Positions 35,201-44,700 of a stretch of 64,000 nucleotides of DNA are shown one piece after another. The number at the start of each line of letters is the position of its first letter. Positions within the stretch are counted from its first letter, which is position 1. The stretch comes from Bacillota bacterium. GTDB taxonomy: Bacteria; Bacillota; Clostridia; Lachnospirales; Lachnospiraceae. Under the pieces are notes generated by a model, which saw only the letters and a list, made by a program, of their open reading frames with translations, was not told the DNA's origin and made no database searches. The stretch lies in contig JAEXOU010000005.1 in assembly GCA_023439125.1 (NCBI GenBank), positions 620,001 through 684,000 of the forward strand. Direction: 5' to 3'. The position numbers and the translations under genes were made by a program.

Positions 35201-36228
35201 AGAAACTCTCGTATCTTTGCTTGACTCATACCATATCGGATTCCTTCCACTATGGTTGTTAAATTATCCAATTCTCTCTCTTTCTGATATAAATAACTAA
35301 AAATTGGTGACATACTCAATGGATTACTTTTTGTAATATCTTTATAAGCCTTAATAATCCTATGAAAATAAGCGTGTTCCATACCTTCTTGTGTTAGATG
35401 TTCACCTTCAATTTTATAATTCGTTTGTTGCAGTTTTGCTATAAATTCTTGTATGGAGTTAGCTGCTATCAACTCATTTTGTTCCCTTTTTTTCAGCTTA
35501 TAACTCACTGGAATTAAAAAAGATATAATCTCACTTTGGTCTACCTTATAGTATTTTTTGCTACGATAAATCATTAGAATGTTCAATATATCAATTTTTG
35601 TTCCAATACATTTGGTAAATGATTCATTCATAGCATGTGGCAACAGTTTATTTTTTCGTTTCCAAATTGTTTTATAATAATAACAATTCAAATGCATCAC
35701 TAAATCAAATAATGTATATGATCTGCTATTAATAATTGGCTGAAATACATTCTCATATGGAGTTCCTTTCAAATACTGAATAAACTCATCAATTGATTTT
35801 GCTTCCACTAATTTATCCATAGGTATTGATATATGACCGTTCAATATATTCATATAAGTCTTATAGTCAATATCAATTGATTTGCTATATAACTTTTTTA
35901 GACACTCACTTAGCATCGTCATCTCATAATGGAGATAAACTAAAGTCATCTGTTGTCTCTGTTTACGATTTGCAAATCGGTATAGTGACTGGTAACTCTC
36001 ATAAAGTGCTTCTCTTAAAGTCTTTTCAATCTGACTTCTATGTACAATATTTTCATTAAAAGAATCAAAGTAAGAATGATATGCTGGATTATTTTTTAAA
36101 CATAACACAAAATCCTTAACACTGCTTTGTGACATCAATTCTTCATAATCTTCTTCCTTGAAAAGCTTACCATGTTTTGCTTTTGATTTGGTGGTGATTC
36201 CACTATATGACCTTAAACTTCCTGACAT
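35191..36228 (-). CDS. ntpC: V-type ATPase subunit C
   Basis: A 345-residue socket that joins rotor to membrane ring, homologous to archaeal subunit C / eukaryotic d. It is all helical; SYSGITTKSKAKHGKLFKEEDYEELM at the start, EMTMLSECLKKLYS, and LDNLTTIVEGIRYGMSQAKIREFLIY at the C-terminus are family-typical. I start at ATG 36228 after GGAGAG. Its stop is embedded in palindromic repeat copy C, so an insertion may have set the present C-terminus. Confidence 0.9.
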   Translation of the reverse strand: MSGSLRSYSGITTKSKAKHGKLFKEEDYEELMSQSSVKDFVLCLKNNPAYHSYFDSFNENIVHRSQIEKTLREALYESYQSLYRFANRKQRQQMTLVYLHYEMTMLSECLKKLYSKSIDIDYKTYMNILNGHISIPMDKLVEAKSIDEFIQYLKGTPYENVFQPIINSRSYTLFDLVMHLNCYYYKTIWKRKNKLLPHAMNESFTKCIGTKIDILNILMIYRSKKYYKVDQSEIISFLIPVSYKLKKREQNELIAANSIQEFIAKLQQTNYKIEGEHLTQEGMEHAYFHRIIKAYKDITKSNPLSMSPIFSYLYQKERELDNLTTIVEGIRYGMSQAKIREFLIY

Positions 36229-36232
36229 GTCA

Positions 36233-36544
36233 TCACTCTCCAATCACTTGCTTTGTTAATTGATTTACTAATATAATCTTATTCTTTTCATAATAAGCGT
36301 TTAATTCATCTTTATTCTGCTGCATTTGGTCTTTGAGCGTATGAATCTCAGCCTCGGTAGCATTGTCTAACTGACTCTGATACAGATCAATCTCCTGCTG
36401 ATACTCTTTTTTCTTGTTATTCTCGATCTCTAACCTCTTCTTATTTTCCTCCTCCTTTATCCTTTGTTTTTCCGCCTTCGCTGAATCTAGTATTGCGACA
36501 GCCTTGTCTTCCACCTCTGCAACTAGACCTAAAATGTTTTTCAT
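36233..36544 (-). CDS. ntpF: V-type ATPase peripheral-stalk coiled-coil subunit
   Basis: A 103-residue, highly charged coiled coil (EVEDKAVAILDSAKAEKQRIKEEENKK and so on) equal to subunit G/H of other V/A-type ATPases and NtpF of E. hirae; it pairs with subunit E in the outer stalk. First gene of the operon, with GAAGGG upstream and four bases from ntpC. The order here is F-C-I-K-G-E-A-B-D, against F-I-K-E-C-G-A-B-D in E. hirae. Confidence 0.9.
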   Translation of the reverse strand: MKNILGLVAEVEDKAVAILDSAKAEKQRIKEEENKKRLEIENNKKKEYQQEIDLYQSQLDNATEAEIHTLKDQMQQNKDELNAYYEKNKIILVNQLTKQVIGE

Positions 36545-36634
36545 GGAATCCCTTCTTTCTTTAAAAAAACCTCGGTGGAATAGAATAAAACTCTATTTGA
36601 AACATATCATATGCCTCTCGACAAAAAAAAACAA

Positions 36635-36648
36635 TGTGAAATTTCACA
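36635..36648. promoter_or_regulatory. Perfect palindrome upstream of the ATPase operon
   Basis: TGTGAAATTTCACA, 14 bp, about 90 bases before the first ATPase gene. It resembles half-sites of CRP/FNR or Rex-type regulators but fits none exactly. No clear promoter pair could be assigned in 36545-36814. Confidence 0.45.
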
Positions 36649-36814
36649 ATTTAGCGCATTCTTAACAAGATTTTTATGTGATTTATATACAACTTGAACA
36701 AACGAAAAAGAAAATTATCTGATAAAATCTATTAATATGACCATATTTTCAATTATTTTTAGTAAAACATTACTCAATACTAGAATTTAATAATCATAAA
36801 TATGATTTTTACCA

Positions 36815-37414
36815 TTACAAACTGTCCTCACATATGAAATCAAAGTTATCCTTCATAAGCATTTGTAAATATTCTTCAAAACTATTGGCTATTACCTCAA
36901 TCTCATCTGGGTCATGAACGTATCGAATGATTTGACCATATGTTCCTTTCTTAGAAGGAGAAAAATCTATGAACAATTGTGAGGTTCCACCATTATTCAT
37001 ACAATCAGAGAAATGTAACCAGCATAGTTTACTTGCATCATCTATAATTTGCTCATCGATAGGGACTTCATCAAACTCACGATTCACATAATCTGCATAT
37101 GTATCGAAAACTTCTTCTTTATCTTCAATCATCTGTTTTGCAGAAAGCAAATAATAGGGATAAGCTTCTAAATCAGAACCAAGTAAATAAAACGTAATTT
37201 CTTCTCCCTTGTACTCTCTCCAATAAGTGCCATCCACAAATTTCAAAAGTTCCATCAACTCTACTGGAATATCTGGATAAAGAGTCTTTAATTCACTTAA
37301 GTCCCCCTCAGATACTCCCTCTATTATACTTTCAAAATGATTCCATTCATTTTCTGCACCATGATCATAATATGCTTTTTTAAGTCCACTAATATATTGC
37401 TTGACTGTATTCAT
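36815..37414 (-). CDS. SMI1/KNR4-family protein
   Basis: A 199-residue protein with the SMI1/KNR4 fold signature: ISELKTLYPDIPVELMELLKFVDGTYW-like region near residues 40-65 (EGDLSELKTLYPDIPVELME), YYLLSAKQMIED, and CWLHFSDCMNNGGTSQLFIDFSP with a following GQIIRYVHDPDEIEVIANSF. Members often act as immunity proteins against polymorphic toxins, but no toxin gene is adjacent, so a housekeeping role is as likely. Monocistronic; start after GGAGG. Confidence 0.88.
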   Translation of the reverse strand: MNTVKQYISGLKKAYYDHGAENEWNHFESIIEGVSEGDLSELKTLYPDIPVELMELLKFVDGTYWREYKGEEITFYLLGSDLEAYPYYLLSAKQMIEDKEEVFDTYADYVNREFDEVPIDEQIIDDASKLCWLHFSDCMNNGGTSQLFIDFSPSKKGTYGQIIRYVHDPDEIEVIANSFEEYLQMLMKDNFDFICEDSL

Positions 37415-37477
37415 TCTTTACCTCCATATTCTACTTAATTTGTTCTTTTAATATTGAAATTATAAAAGCGCATAATA

Positions 37478-37534
37478 AAACAAAGGAGCTGTTGCGTCAA
37501 CCCCAGCTTTAATCAATGGGCAACTCCTTTGTTT
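37478..37534. terminator. Terminator of the large methyltransferase-domain gene
   Basis: An 11-bp stem AAACAAAGGAG/CTCCTTTGTTT with further pairing (GTTGC/GCAAC), lying after the stop at 37566 on the minus strand; A- and T-rich on both sides. Confidence 0.8.
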
Positions 37535-37565
37535 TTATCGCTTCAACTAATACCAATTCACATCT

Positions 37566-39620
37566 TTACATTGCTGTCTTTTCAATAATTAGAAGTAATG
37601 TGCTGTCTGGAAGTGTAACTTCGTTTCCAAACTCATCCATGAAATCAACCTTTGGTAAAAGATGCTCTGCATACCCCTCTTGTAAATAATGTCTAATCTC
37701 AACAACCTTTACTTTTTCGCCAAACAACTCTCTAAAAAAGCTTACATATTCCGTAGGGGTAAAATAACCAAATTGCTCTTCAATTTCATGGGAATAGCTC
37801 TCTTTTCCCCATGTAAATGTGTAAAGAAACTCCATCGCATCATTGATTTTCATGGCTACAAGGTCAGGAGCTAATTCAGTATAGCGAATGTGTCTACCTT
37901 TAAAATCCCGACAATAATCTTCTAAAACTTGTTTATCCTCTATATTTTTGAACCTAATCTGTCGAATCGTATCCTTTGGTTCTGACATCACGCCATCTCG
38001 AATACAGATTCTACCCCCAACATTTAATACCTCAAACATACTTTGAAATGCTGTTTTTAGTGTTTCATAATTGTAACGCTTATGATCAAACTCAATGTAA
38101 CTAAATAACTCATGCACAATTGAGGAAAGTATAATTGTATCCACAGGTTGATTTATGAATAAATCCTGTAAATTCAAAGCATTTCCCTGATATACATCCC
38201 AATTCTTATGCTCACGGTTCTTTTTTCGAGTCAGTTCTTCAATCACGTTCTCGGAGATATCAATACCTATAATCTGCTTATTCGGATATCTTTCCTCCAA
38301 TCGATCTAGAAGTGCACCTCCACCAGGTCCAATATCAACAATTCTCTCTCCCTTCACATAATCAAGCAGAATCTCTTTAAAGCCAATCGACTGATTCATC
38401 TGTTGTAAATAGCGGTCCTCATTATTAAATCGGTCGTATGCATCTCTTCTTAAACCAAATAAATCATAAAGCATAATAATTGATTTATCATAAATTGAAC
38501 CTTGTCCTTCCGAAGCCATACAAAATTCAATTAATGCTTCTGCCATTTTTGAAAATACTAACTGAATTTTCGCAATATTATCCTGAACAATAACCTTAAC
38601 TTCTAAATGCTCATTGGCAATTTTCATATCAACTGATGTCAATTGGTCCAAGGAGAAAGAATCTAATAAGTGTTCAATAATTCTCGCCTTGTAAACATTA
38701 ACTCTCTTTTTACCCTGATAATCATAATAAATCGTATTCATAACATCAATAAATGAAAGATCTGTTACTTGTAAAGTCGTATGCCAGTTCGCAACGATTA
38801 GTAGCTTAATTAAATGCTCTAAACGGTATGAACTTGTTGCTGATTCTACATACCATAGATCATAGCGATTTAGTATACTAATTATTTGTTGTTTTATCTC
38901 AGGATAATGTTCAACTAATTGATTCCATTCCTTAAAAAAATCTTCTCCATTTGCAATTGCTTTTGTTCTAAGTCTCATCAACCTGATTTCTGGCGTCAAC
39001 TCTTCAAAAGTACCATGAAGTATATCCTTAATTTTCTTATCTAGTTCAGGTTTGATCTTTTGATACAGCTCTTTCGATACTGCCTGAACGATACACTGAT
39101 TCAGAGCCTGTAATACCTTATGCATCGAAAAATCAAGGTCATGATTCGATATGTAATCATAAATCTCTTTATTCTGAATCATTTTAACTTCACCACGAAT
39201 TACTTGTCCTAGATATCCATGCGTACGTATTAGGATATGTACTAGTTCATCTTTATCTTCTGTTTCATACTCATCATAAATTTGTGCAGAACCAATATTG
39301 TGAATACTGAGATTATATCCTTTTTTTAACCATAAAGAACGCATTGCATGATTTCCACATTTGGAAACCTCTGACCATGCAAGCACCTGTTCGACTAACT
39401 TTTTCTCTTTTGGTGCTAACTCTATTTCTTCCAACACAAGGAGCGTTCTTTTCACATACTCCAGAACTGCATTTTTTGTTCTTGATTCAACACGATCAAA
39501 GTTCTCCATATTAATCGATTCGGTCGATTCATTAAGATAAAGGAAACGTAGCCATGGTACTACTTTTAATTGTGCTAAATCTCCTTGTTCCACTTTCATA
39601 ATCAACTGTAATGCTCTCAT
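37566..39620 (-). CDS. Large protein with C-terminal methyltransferase domain
   Basis: A 684-residue cytoplasmic protein. The C-terminal part from about residue 420 is a class I SAM-dependent methyltransferase: IVDIGPGGGALLDRLEERYP (motif I), IIGIDISENVIEEL (motif II), TIILSSIVHELFSY and VLNVGGRICIRDG. The first 420 residues are mostly helical and charged and match no domain I recognise. The start ATG 39620 follows GGAGAG; a longer frame lacks a ribosome site. It is not in an operon. Substrate unknown; a modifying enzyme that carries its own substrate-recognition domain is one possibility. Confidence 0.75.
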   Translation of the reverse strand: MRALQLIMKVEQGDLAQLKVVPWLRFLYLNESTESINMENFDRVESRTKNAVLEYVKRTLLVLEEIELAPKEKKLVEQVLAWSEVSKCGNHAMRSLWLKKGYNLSIHNIGSAQIYDEYETEDKDELVHILIRTHGYLGQVIRGEVKMIQNKEIYDYISNHDLDFSMHKVLQALNQCIVQAVSKELYQKIKPELDKKIKDILHGTFEELTPEIRLMRLRTKAIANGEDFFKEWNQLVEHYPEIKQQIISILNRYDLWYVESATSSYRLEHLIKLLIVANWHTTLQVTDLSFIDVMNTIYYDYQGKKRVNVYKARIIEHLLDSFSLDQLTSVDMKIANEHLEVKVIVQDNIAKIQLVFSKMAEALIEFCMASEGQGSIYDKSIIMLYDLFGLRRDAYDRFNNEDRYLQQMNQSIGFKEILLDYVKGERIVDIGPGGGALLDRLEERYPNKQIIGIDISENVIEELTRKKNREHKNWDVYQGNALNLQDLFINQPVDTIILSSIVHELFSYIEFDHKRYNYETLKTAFQSMFEVLNVGGRICIRDGVMSEPKDTIRQIRFKNIEDKQVLEDYCRDFKGRHIRYTELAPDLVAMKINDAMEFLYTFTWGKESYSHEIEEQFGYFTPTEYVSFFRELFGEKVKVVEIRHYLQEGYAEHLLPKVDFMDEFGNEVTLPDSTLLLIIEKTAM

Positions 39621-39946
39621 TTTGCTCTCTCCTGTATTTTTTAAGAAGTCTGATGTTATTTTGCACAAGGTATTTTATAAGTATGTGATGAAAAACCTAA
39701 TTTATCTGTTTGTCATCCCATTCTTAGTAAGTCTATTTATGTGCAATATGTCGAATGATATTATAAAGTATTTTTTATACCCTAATCATTATACTATAAA
39801 ATATTGGAGAATTATAGGACTATTTGGTATGAAAAAATGATGTTTCAGTTATGCTTCTTATGACATCGTACTGCATTGTAAACGTAAACCTATTTCATTT
39901 ACATAGATACTTGACAATCGAACATAATAACAATGGAGGTGTTATT
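39621..39946. other. Intergenic region between divergent genes
   Basis: 326 bases of AT-rich DNA (long T and A runs) separating the methyltransferase-domain gene from ku. It must carry two divergent promoters, but no strong pair is visible; a TTGACA at 39911 lies too close to the ku ribosome site to serve it. Confidence 0.5.
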
Positions 39947-40720
39947 ATGGCGGTAGCTCATAAAAGTGCAATCAGTGTAGGTTTATTATATATTCCTGTT
40001 GGACTTTATAAGACGACAAGAGATATTGGAATCTCTTTTAATCAACTATGTAAGGACACGCATGAACGAATCCGATATAAAAAATTCTGTCCTTCCTGCA
40101 ACAAAGAAATTACATCGTCAAAAGACATTATTAAGGGATATGAATTCGAAGAAGGAAAATATATCACATTTACTGAGGATGAATTAGAGAAAATAAAGTC
40201 AAAAAGGGATAAAACGATTCATATTGAGCATTTTGCGAAGATGTCAGATATCGATTCTATTTACTTTGAGAAGAATTATTACTTAGTTCCGGAACCTGGT
40301 GCAGATAGAGCTTATGAGCTTCTAAGACAGGCATTACTTGAGAAACAGGAAGTTGCAATTGCACAAACGGTCTTTACGACGAAAGAAGAATTACTTGTAT
40401 TATATCCAACCAAAGAATGTATTATTGGAAAGATGTTATTCTATCAAGAAGAGATTCAGGAAATCCCAAAATCTCATGCACAGATGGAATTAAGTCAAGC
40501 TGAGTTAGATATGGCAAAAGCAATGATTGATTCCCTAACGAAAGATTTTGATATTAACTCTTACCATGACGAATATCAAGAAAAGCTAAGGCAAGCAATT
40601 ACTCAGAAAATCCAAGGGCAGGAAATTGTATCTACTGATGATAATAAGCCAAATAATGTTATAAATCTAATGGAAGCTCTACAAAAAACTGTAGAACTTG
40701 CAAAGAAAGGTACTGCATAA
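39947..40720 (+). CDS. ku: Ku DNA end-binding protein
   Basis: A 257-residue bacterial Ku that rings broken DNA ends and recruits the ligase. Family signatures: MAVAHKSAISVGLLYIPVGLYKTT, RIRYKKFCPSCNKEI, KGYEFEEGKYITFTEDEL, DIDSIYFEKNYYLVPEP and KAYELL-like ADRAYELLRQALLEK, then MDSLTKDF-like region (MIDSLTKDFDINSYHDEYQE). I start at ATG 39947, seven bases after GGAGG. It is followed after three bases by an ATP-dependent ligase gene, so the two form a minimal end-joining operon. Confidence 0.96.
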   Translation: MAVAHKSAISVGLLYIPVGLYKTTRDIGISFNQLCKDTHERIRYKKFCPSCNKEITSSKDIIKGYEFEEGKYITFTEDELEKIKSKRDKTIHIEHFAKMSDIDSIYFEKNYYLVPEPGADRAYELLRQALLEKQEVAIAQTVFTTKEELLVLYPTKECIIGKMLFYQEEIQEIPKSHAQMELSQAELDMAKAMIDSLTKDFDINSYHDEYQEKLRQAITQKIQGQEIVSTDDNKPNNVINLMEALQKTVELAKKGTA

Positions 40721-40723
40721 CCA

Positions 40724-41656
40724 ATGGATATGTTTGACGAAAAGGGAATTCATCCGATGCTCATTTCAGAGCAAGAGGAACCGTATAATGACTCTGACAG
40801 TATCTTTGAACTAAAACTCGATGGCATACGTTGTCTTGCATACATTTCTGATCATACAGATTTACGTAACAAGAGAGATTTTAAACTATTACCACGTTTT
40901 CCAGAATTGAATGAAATCCATAAACATTGTAAGGAGAAATGCATTCTGGATGGTGAGTTAGTTGTGCTAAAGAATGGCGTCCCAGATTTTTATGAAATAC
41001 AAAAGAGAACCTTAATGACGGATTTATTTAAAATACAATTAGCCAGTAGTATGTTACCAGCTAGTTTTGTTGCATATGATATCCTTTACTATAAAGATAA
41101 ATCTGTTATGGATTTGCCTCTGATGGAACGTAAAAAGCTAATAACAGAAATTGTGAAGGAAACTGAAAAAATATCAGTTTCCCGTTATATTGAGACAGAA
41201 GGTAAAATGTTGTTTGACCTGGCCAAGCAGCAAAATCTCGAAGGTATTGTAGGAAAAAAGAAAAACAGCTTATACTGGTGTGGGAAGCGAACAAAGGATT
41301 GGATTAAATGCAAGCTGATGAGTACCGATGACTGTATCGTATGTGGCTATATTCAAAAAGAGAATCAGATGTGCAGTCTTCTCTTAGGGCAATATAACAG
41401 TAATCATGAATTAATCTACCGTGGTCATGTCACTCTAGGTGTAAGTCTTAGAATTCTAAATCAATACCATTATAAAGTCATCGATTATAGTCCCTTTGGT
41501 TATGTTCCAAAAGGAAATGAAAATGCTGTCTTTTTAGAGCCTCAACTCGTATGTATCGTCGAATCCATGCCAAATGATAAAGACTCATTTCGCCAGCCAG
41601 TATTTCGTGGCTTTCGTGACGATAAGACTCCAGAGGAGTGTTTGATTCAAAAATAG
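40724..41656 (+). CDS. ATP-dependent DNA ligase (LigD ligase domain only)
   Basis: A 310-residue ligase with adenylated Lys31 in ELKLDGIR, motif III-like SFVAYDILYY, motif IV EGIVGKKKNS and motif V DWIKCKLM, then an OB-fold. It seals ends held by Ku. The primase/polymerase and 3'-phosphoesterase domains of multidomain LigD are absent, and no separate genes for them are next door. It begins three bases after ku with no good ribosome site, so it is probably translated by coupling. Confidence 0.93.
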   Translation: MDMFDEKGIHPMLISEQEEPYNDSDSIFELKLDGIRCLAYISDHTDLRNKRDFKLLPRFPELNEIHKHCKEKCILDGELVVLKNGVPDFYEIQKRTLMTDLFKIQLASSMLPASFVAYDILYYKDKSVMDLPLMERKKLITEIVKETEKISVSRYIETEGKMLFDLAKQQNLEGIVGKKKNSLYWCGKRTKDWIKCKLMSTDDCIVCGYIQKENQMCSLLLGQYNSNHELIYRGHVTLGVSLRILNQYHYKVIDYSPFGYVPKGNENAVFLEPQLVCIVESMPNDKDSFRQPVFRGFRDDKTPEECLIQK

Positions 41657-41670
41657 AGGATTACAATAGA

Positions 41671-41712
41671 AAAACACAGCCACTTCAGTGAAAACCAAAT
41701 TGGCTGTGTTTT
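41671..41712 (+). terminator. Terminator of the ku-ligase operon
   Basis: A perfect 12-bp stem AAAACACAGCCA/TGGCTGTGTTTT with further T residues, 15 bases after the ligase stop; also usable by the converging xylanase gene. Confidence 0.9.
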
Positions 41713-41762
41713 TTATGACATTGGAAATGAAAGAATCATCTCATTTTATCATTATGATTATT

Positions 41763-44700
41763 TTAGTTAGCTGTGTTCGTCCAAATCTTATACTCAGCAT
41801 TAGGATTGATACCCTTAAGTTCAAAAAGTTTACTAACTGTTACAAATGCATAGCCTCGATCCTTTAATCCTTGAATGATGGTATCAAGAGCTTGAACTGT
41901 GTTACTGTTTCCTGAAAAATCATGAAGTAAAATGATATCTCCATCTTTTACATTATTTAATATAGTGGAAGCTCTGCTTGAAGCTGAAACCGAATTCTCC
42001 CAGTCATTACATGTAATACCAGCAATAAAAGGTAGGTCAATTGACTGATACATTGTATTGTTAGTTGAGAGATAAGGTGGTCGGAAAAACTTTGGAGTTA
42101 CTCCTACCATCTGATAAATCTTATTATTCGTGTTTGCAATCTCTGTACTTATTTGAGAAGCTGAGAGCGATGTCATATAATTATGACTCCATGAATGGTT
42201 ATTAAGCTCACACCCCAAACTAACTTGGCGTTGCATTACAGATTTTACACTATCGTTAATATTGTTCCCGATTAAGAAGAAGGAAGCAACGACACCATGG
42301 CGTTCCAATATGTCCAGAATCTGAGGTGTTGTCGTTGTATTTGGCCCATCATCAAAGGTTAAGGCCACTAATTTCTTTCCAGTGTAATCTGGATTTGTAG
42401 TTGATGAGGATTTTGAAAACGTAAACCAGTCGACATTAACTGCACCTGAAAATACAAGGACAACGTCGATTACTCCAGTAGCATTACTAACATTTGTAGT
42501 CATCTCTTGATAGGTGTCAAAACTTCCAGTAGAACTAACGGATAACGTACCAAGCAAAGTTCCACTTGTGCTGTTTGCACGAATCTGTATGCTTGTTGCA
42601 TTCTGTGTTGCAACCCTTGCTTTGAAGGAGGATGCACCATCTTGGAAATCAACATTCTTAAAGGTAATTGCATTGCCATTCTCAATATAACCAATTGCAT
42701 TACCACCATTGTTTAAGCTAAAGGTTTGAATATTGGTAGCATTACTACTGTTATAGTCTTCTGCTTGAATGGTTGTAAAAGCACTATTGCCACTAGGCGT
42801 TGGCGTTACGATTGGTGTTACGATTGGTGTTACGGTTGGATCCGTTGTACCAGGAGTTCCAACACTATAACCTGCATCTGTATAAGCCTTAAGTACAGAA
42901 GTATAAGATTGCTTTGGTGTTGTTAGGTTACTGAATAATAATGGAGACTGACTTGATCTCCAAGAGATACTATCATATAATCCCCAAATCGTTATACCTG
43001 TAATATTACCGCCAGCTTTCTTAACGTCTAATATACCTGAGAAAATATTATAACAATAACTTGCTTGTGTAGAAGCTGAATTATTCGTTACATCGAATTC
43101 TGTTATCTGAACTTCAAAGCCCGCTTGTACAAACTTTTGAATCGTTGATTTAAAAGATGCTGCACTTGGGTATCCAGTGTCAAGATGTGCCTGCATACCT
43201 ACGCCATCACAGTACTTTCCATTTGCATTTACATAATTCACTAAAGAAACAATGTCATCTGATACTTCATATGTATTATAGTCGTTATAGAAAAGCTTAA
43301 CTTGATTTCTAATTCCTAAAGCAACTAATGCATCATTAGCAAATCGGAATGCATTCCTTACAAAGGAAACATTTTTACTATTTCCATAAACGGCAGCCCA
43401 TCCAGAGTTGGAAGCATGGAGATGCTCATTCACAACATCCCAAGCATATACACAGTTTCCATATTGGCTATTATACACATGATTAATTACTGATTTCACG
43501 TAGAACTCAAGTCGTGCATCCATCACTGAAGTATTTACAAAAGATCCTCCTGAATTATATCCACTACGGAATAACCAAGATGGGGTCTGACTATGCCATA
43601 CAAGAGTATGTGCTCTCATCTTAAGGCCGTTCTGAGAACAAATCTGCATTACCTTATCAATCGTATCAAAGTTCAGTTTTGGTACCATAGAATCCGTATA
43701 GTTACTTGGAATATAGTAACCAAGTGATTTTGCCTGTGAAACTGATATCAGGTTCGGACTAGAACCTAGAATATAGTCAGGCTTCATCTCATTTTCTAAA
43801 GTGATACTATTGTACTGTTGTTTTACAGCATTTAACGTTGATTGATTCTGCAACTGAGAAAGGCTAACACAAGTTCCCATCGCGCCAAATAAGCTACCAT
43901 AAGTATTTAGTAAAGTTGCTTCTTTTGAAGAATCATCTCCTGATGTTGATGAAAAGATAAAGGAATCTACGTTAACTGCACCTGAAAATACGAGTACAAT
44001 GTCACTTACACCTGTAATTTTACTAATGTTTGCGGATACATTCTGATAGGTATCCCAACCTCCAGTAGACGAAACTGAAATCGTTCCAAGAAGAGTTCCG
44101 TTTGCATTACCAGAGCGAACCTGAATCGAGGTGCTATTAGCAGCAGCTACTCTTGCAGTTACAGAAAGAGCTCCATTACTGCCAAAGTTAATATTACGAT
44201 ATGTTGCTGTATTACCATTCTCTATATATCCAATTCCACTTCCACCATCTGGTGTACTAATCTTCTCCATTGTAGAAGAACTATTGCTGTCATAAGATTC
44301 TGCCTGGATGGATGTATATGCACTCTTTGTATTCGGTGTCACTGTTGGTGTAGGTGTTACAGTTGGTGTCACTGTTGGTGTAGGTGTTACTGTTGGTGTT
44401 ACTGTTGGTGTTACTGTTGGTGTCGCTGTTGATGGCGTAAATACGAAAGAATCCACATTGACAGCACCAGAGAATACGAATACCAAATCTTTAACACCAG
44501 TTACTTGTCCAACATTGGTAGTAACAGTCTTGTAGGTATCCCAACCACCGGTCGAGTTAACGGAAAGTGTTCCTAGTAAAGTTCCTGATGAACTACCTAA
44601 TCGTATCTGTATTGAAGTATTTTGATTCGTAGCTAAATAAGCTTGTAAAGAAGTAGCTCCACTACCAAAATCAATATTACGATATGTTGCTGTATTGCCA

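Noticed and set aside
39900..39929. Possible sporulation (sigma-G-like) promoter before ku: TACATA and CATAATA 17 bp apart, overlapped by TTGACA at 39911.
   Set aside because: The predicted start site would fall inside the ku ribosome-binding site, leaving no usable leader.
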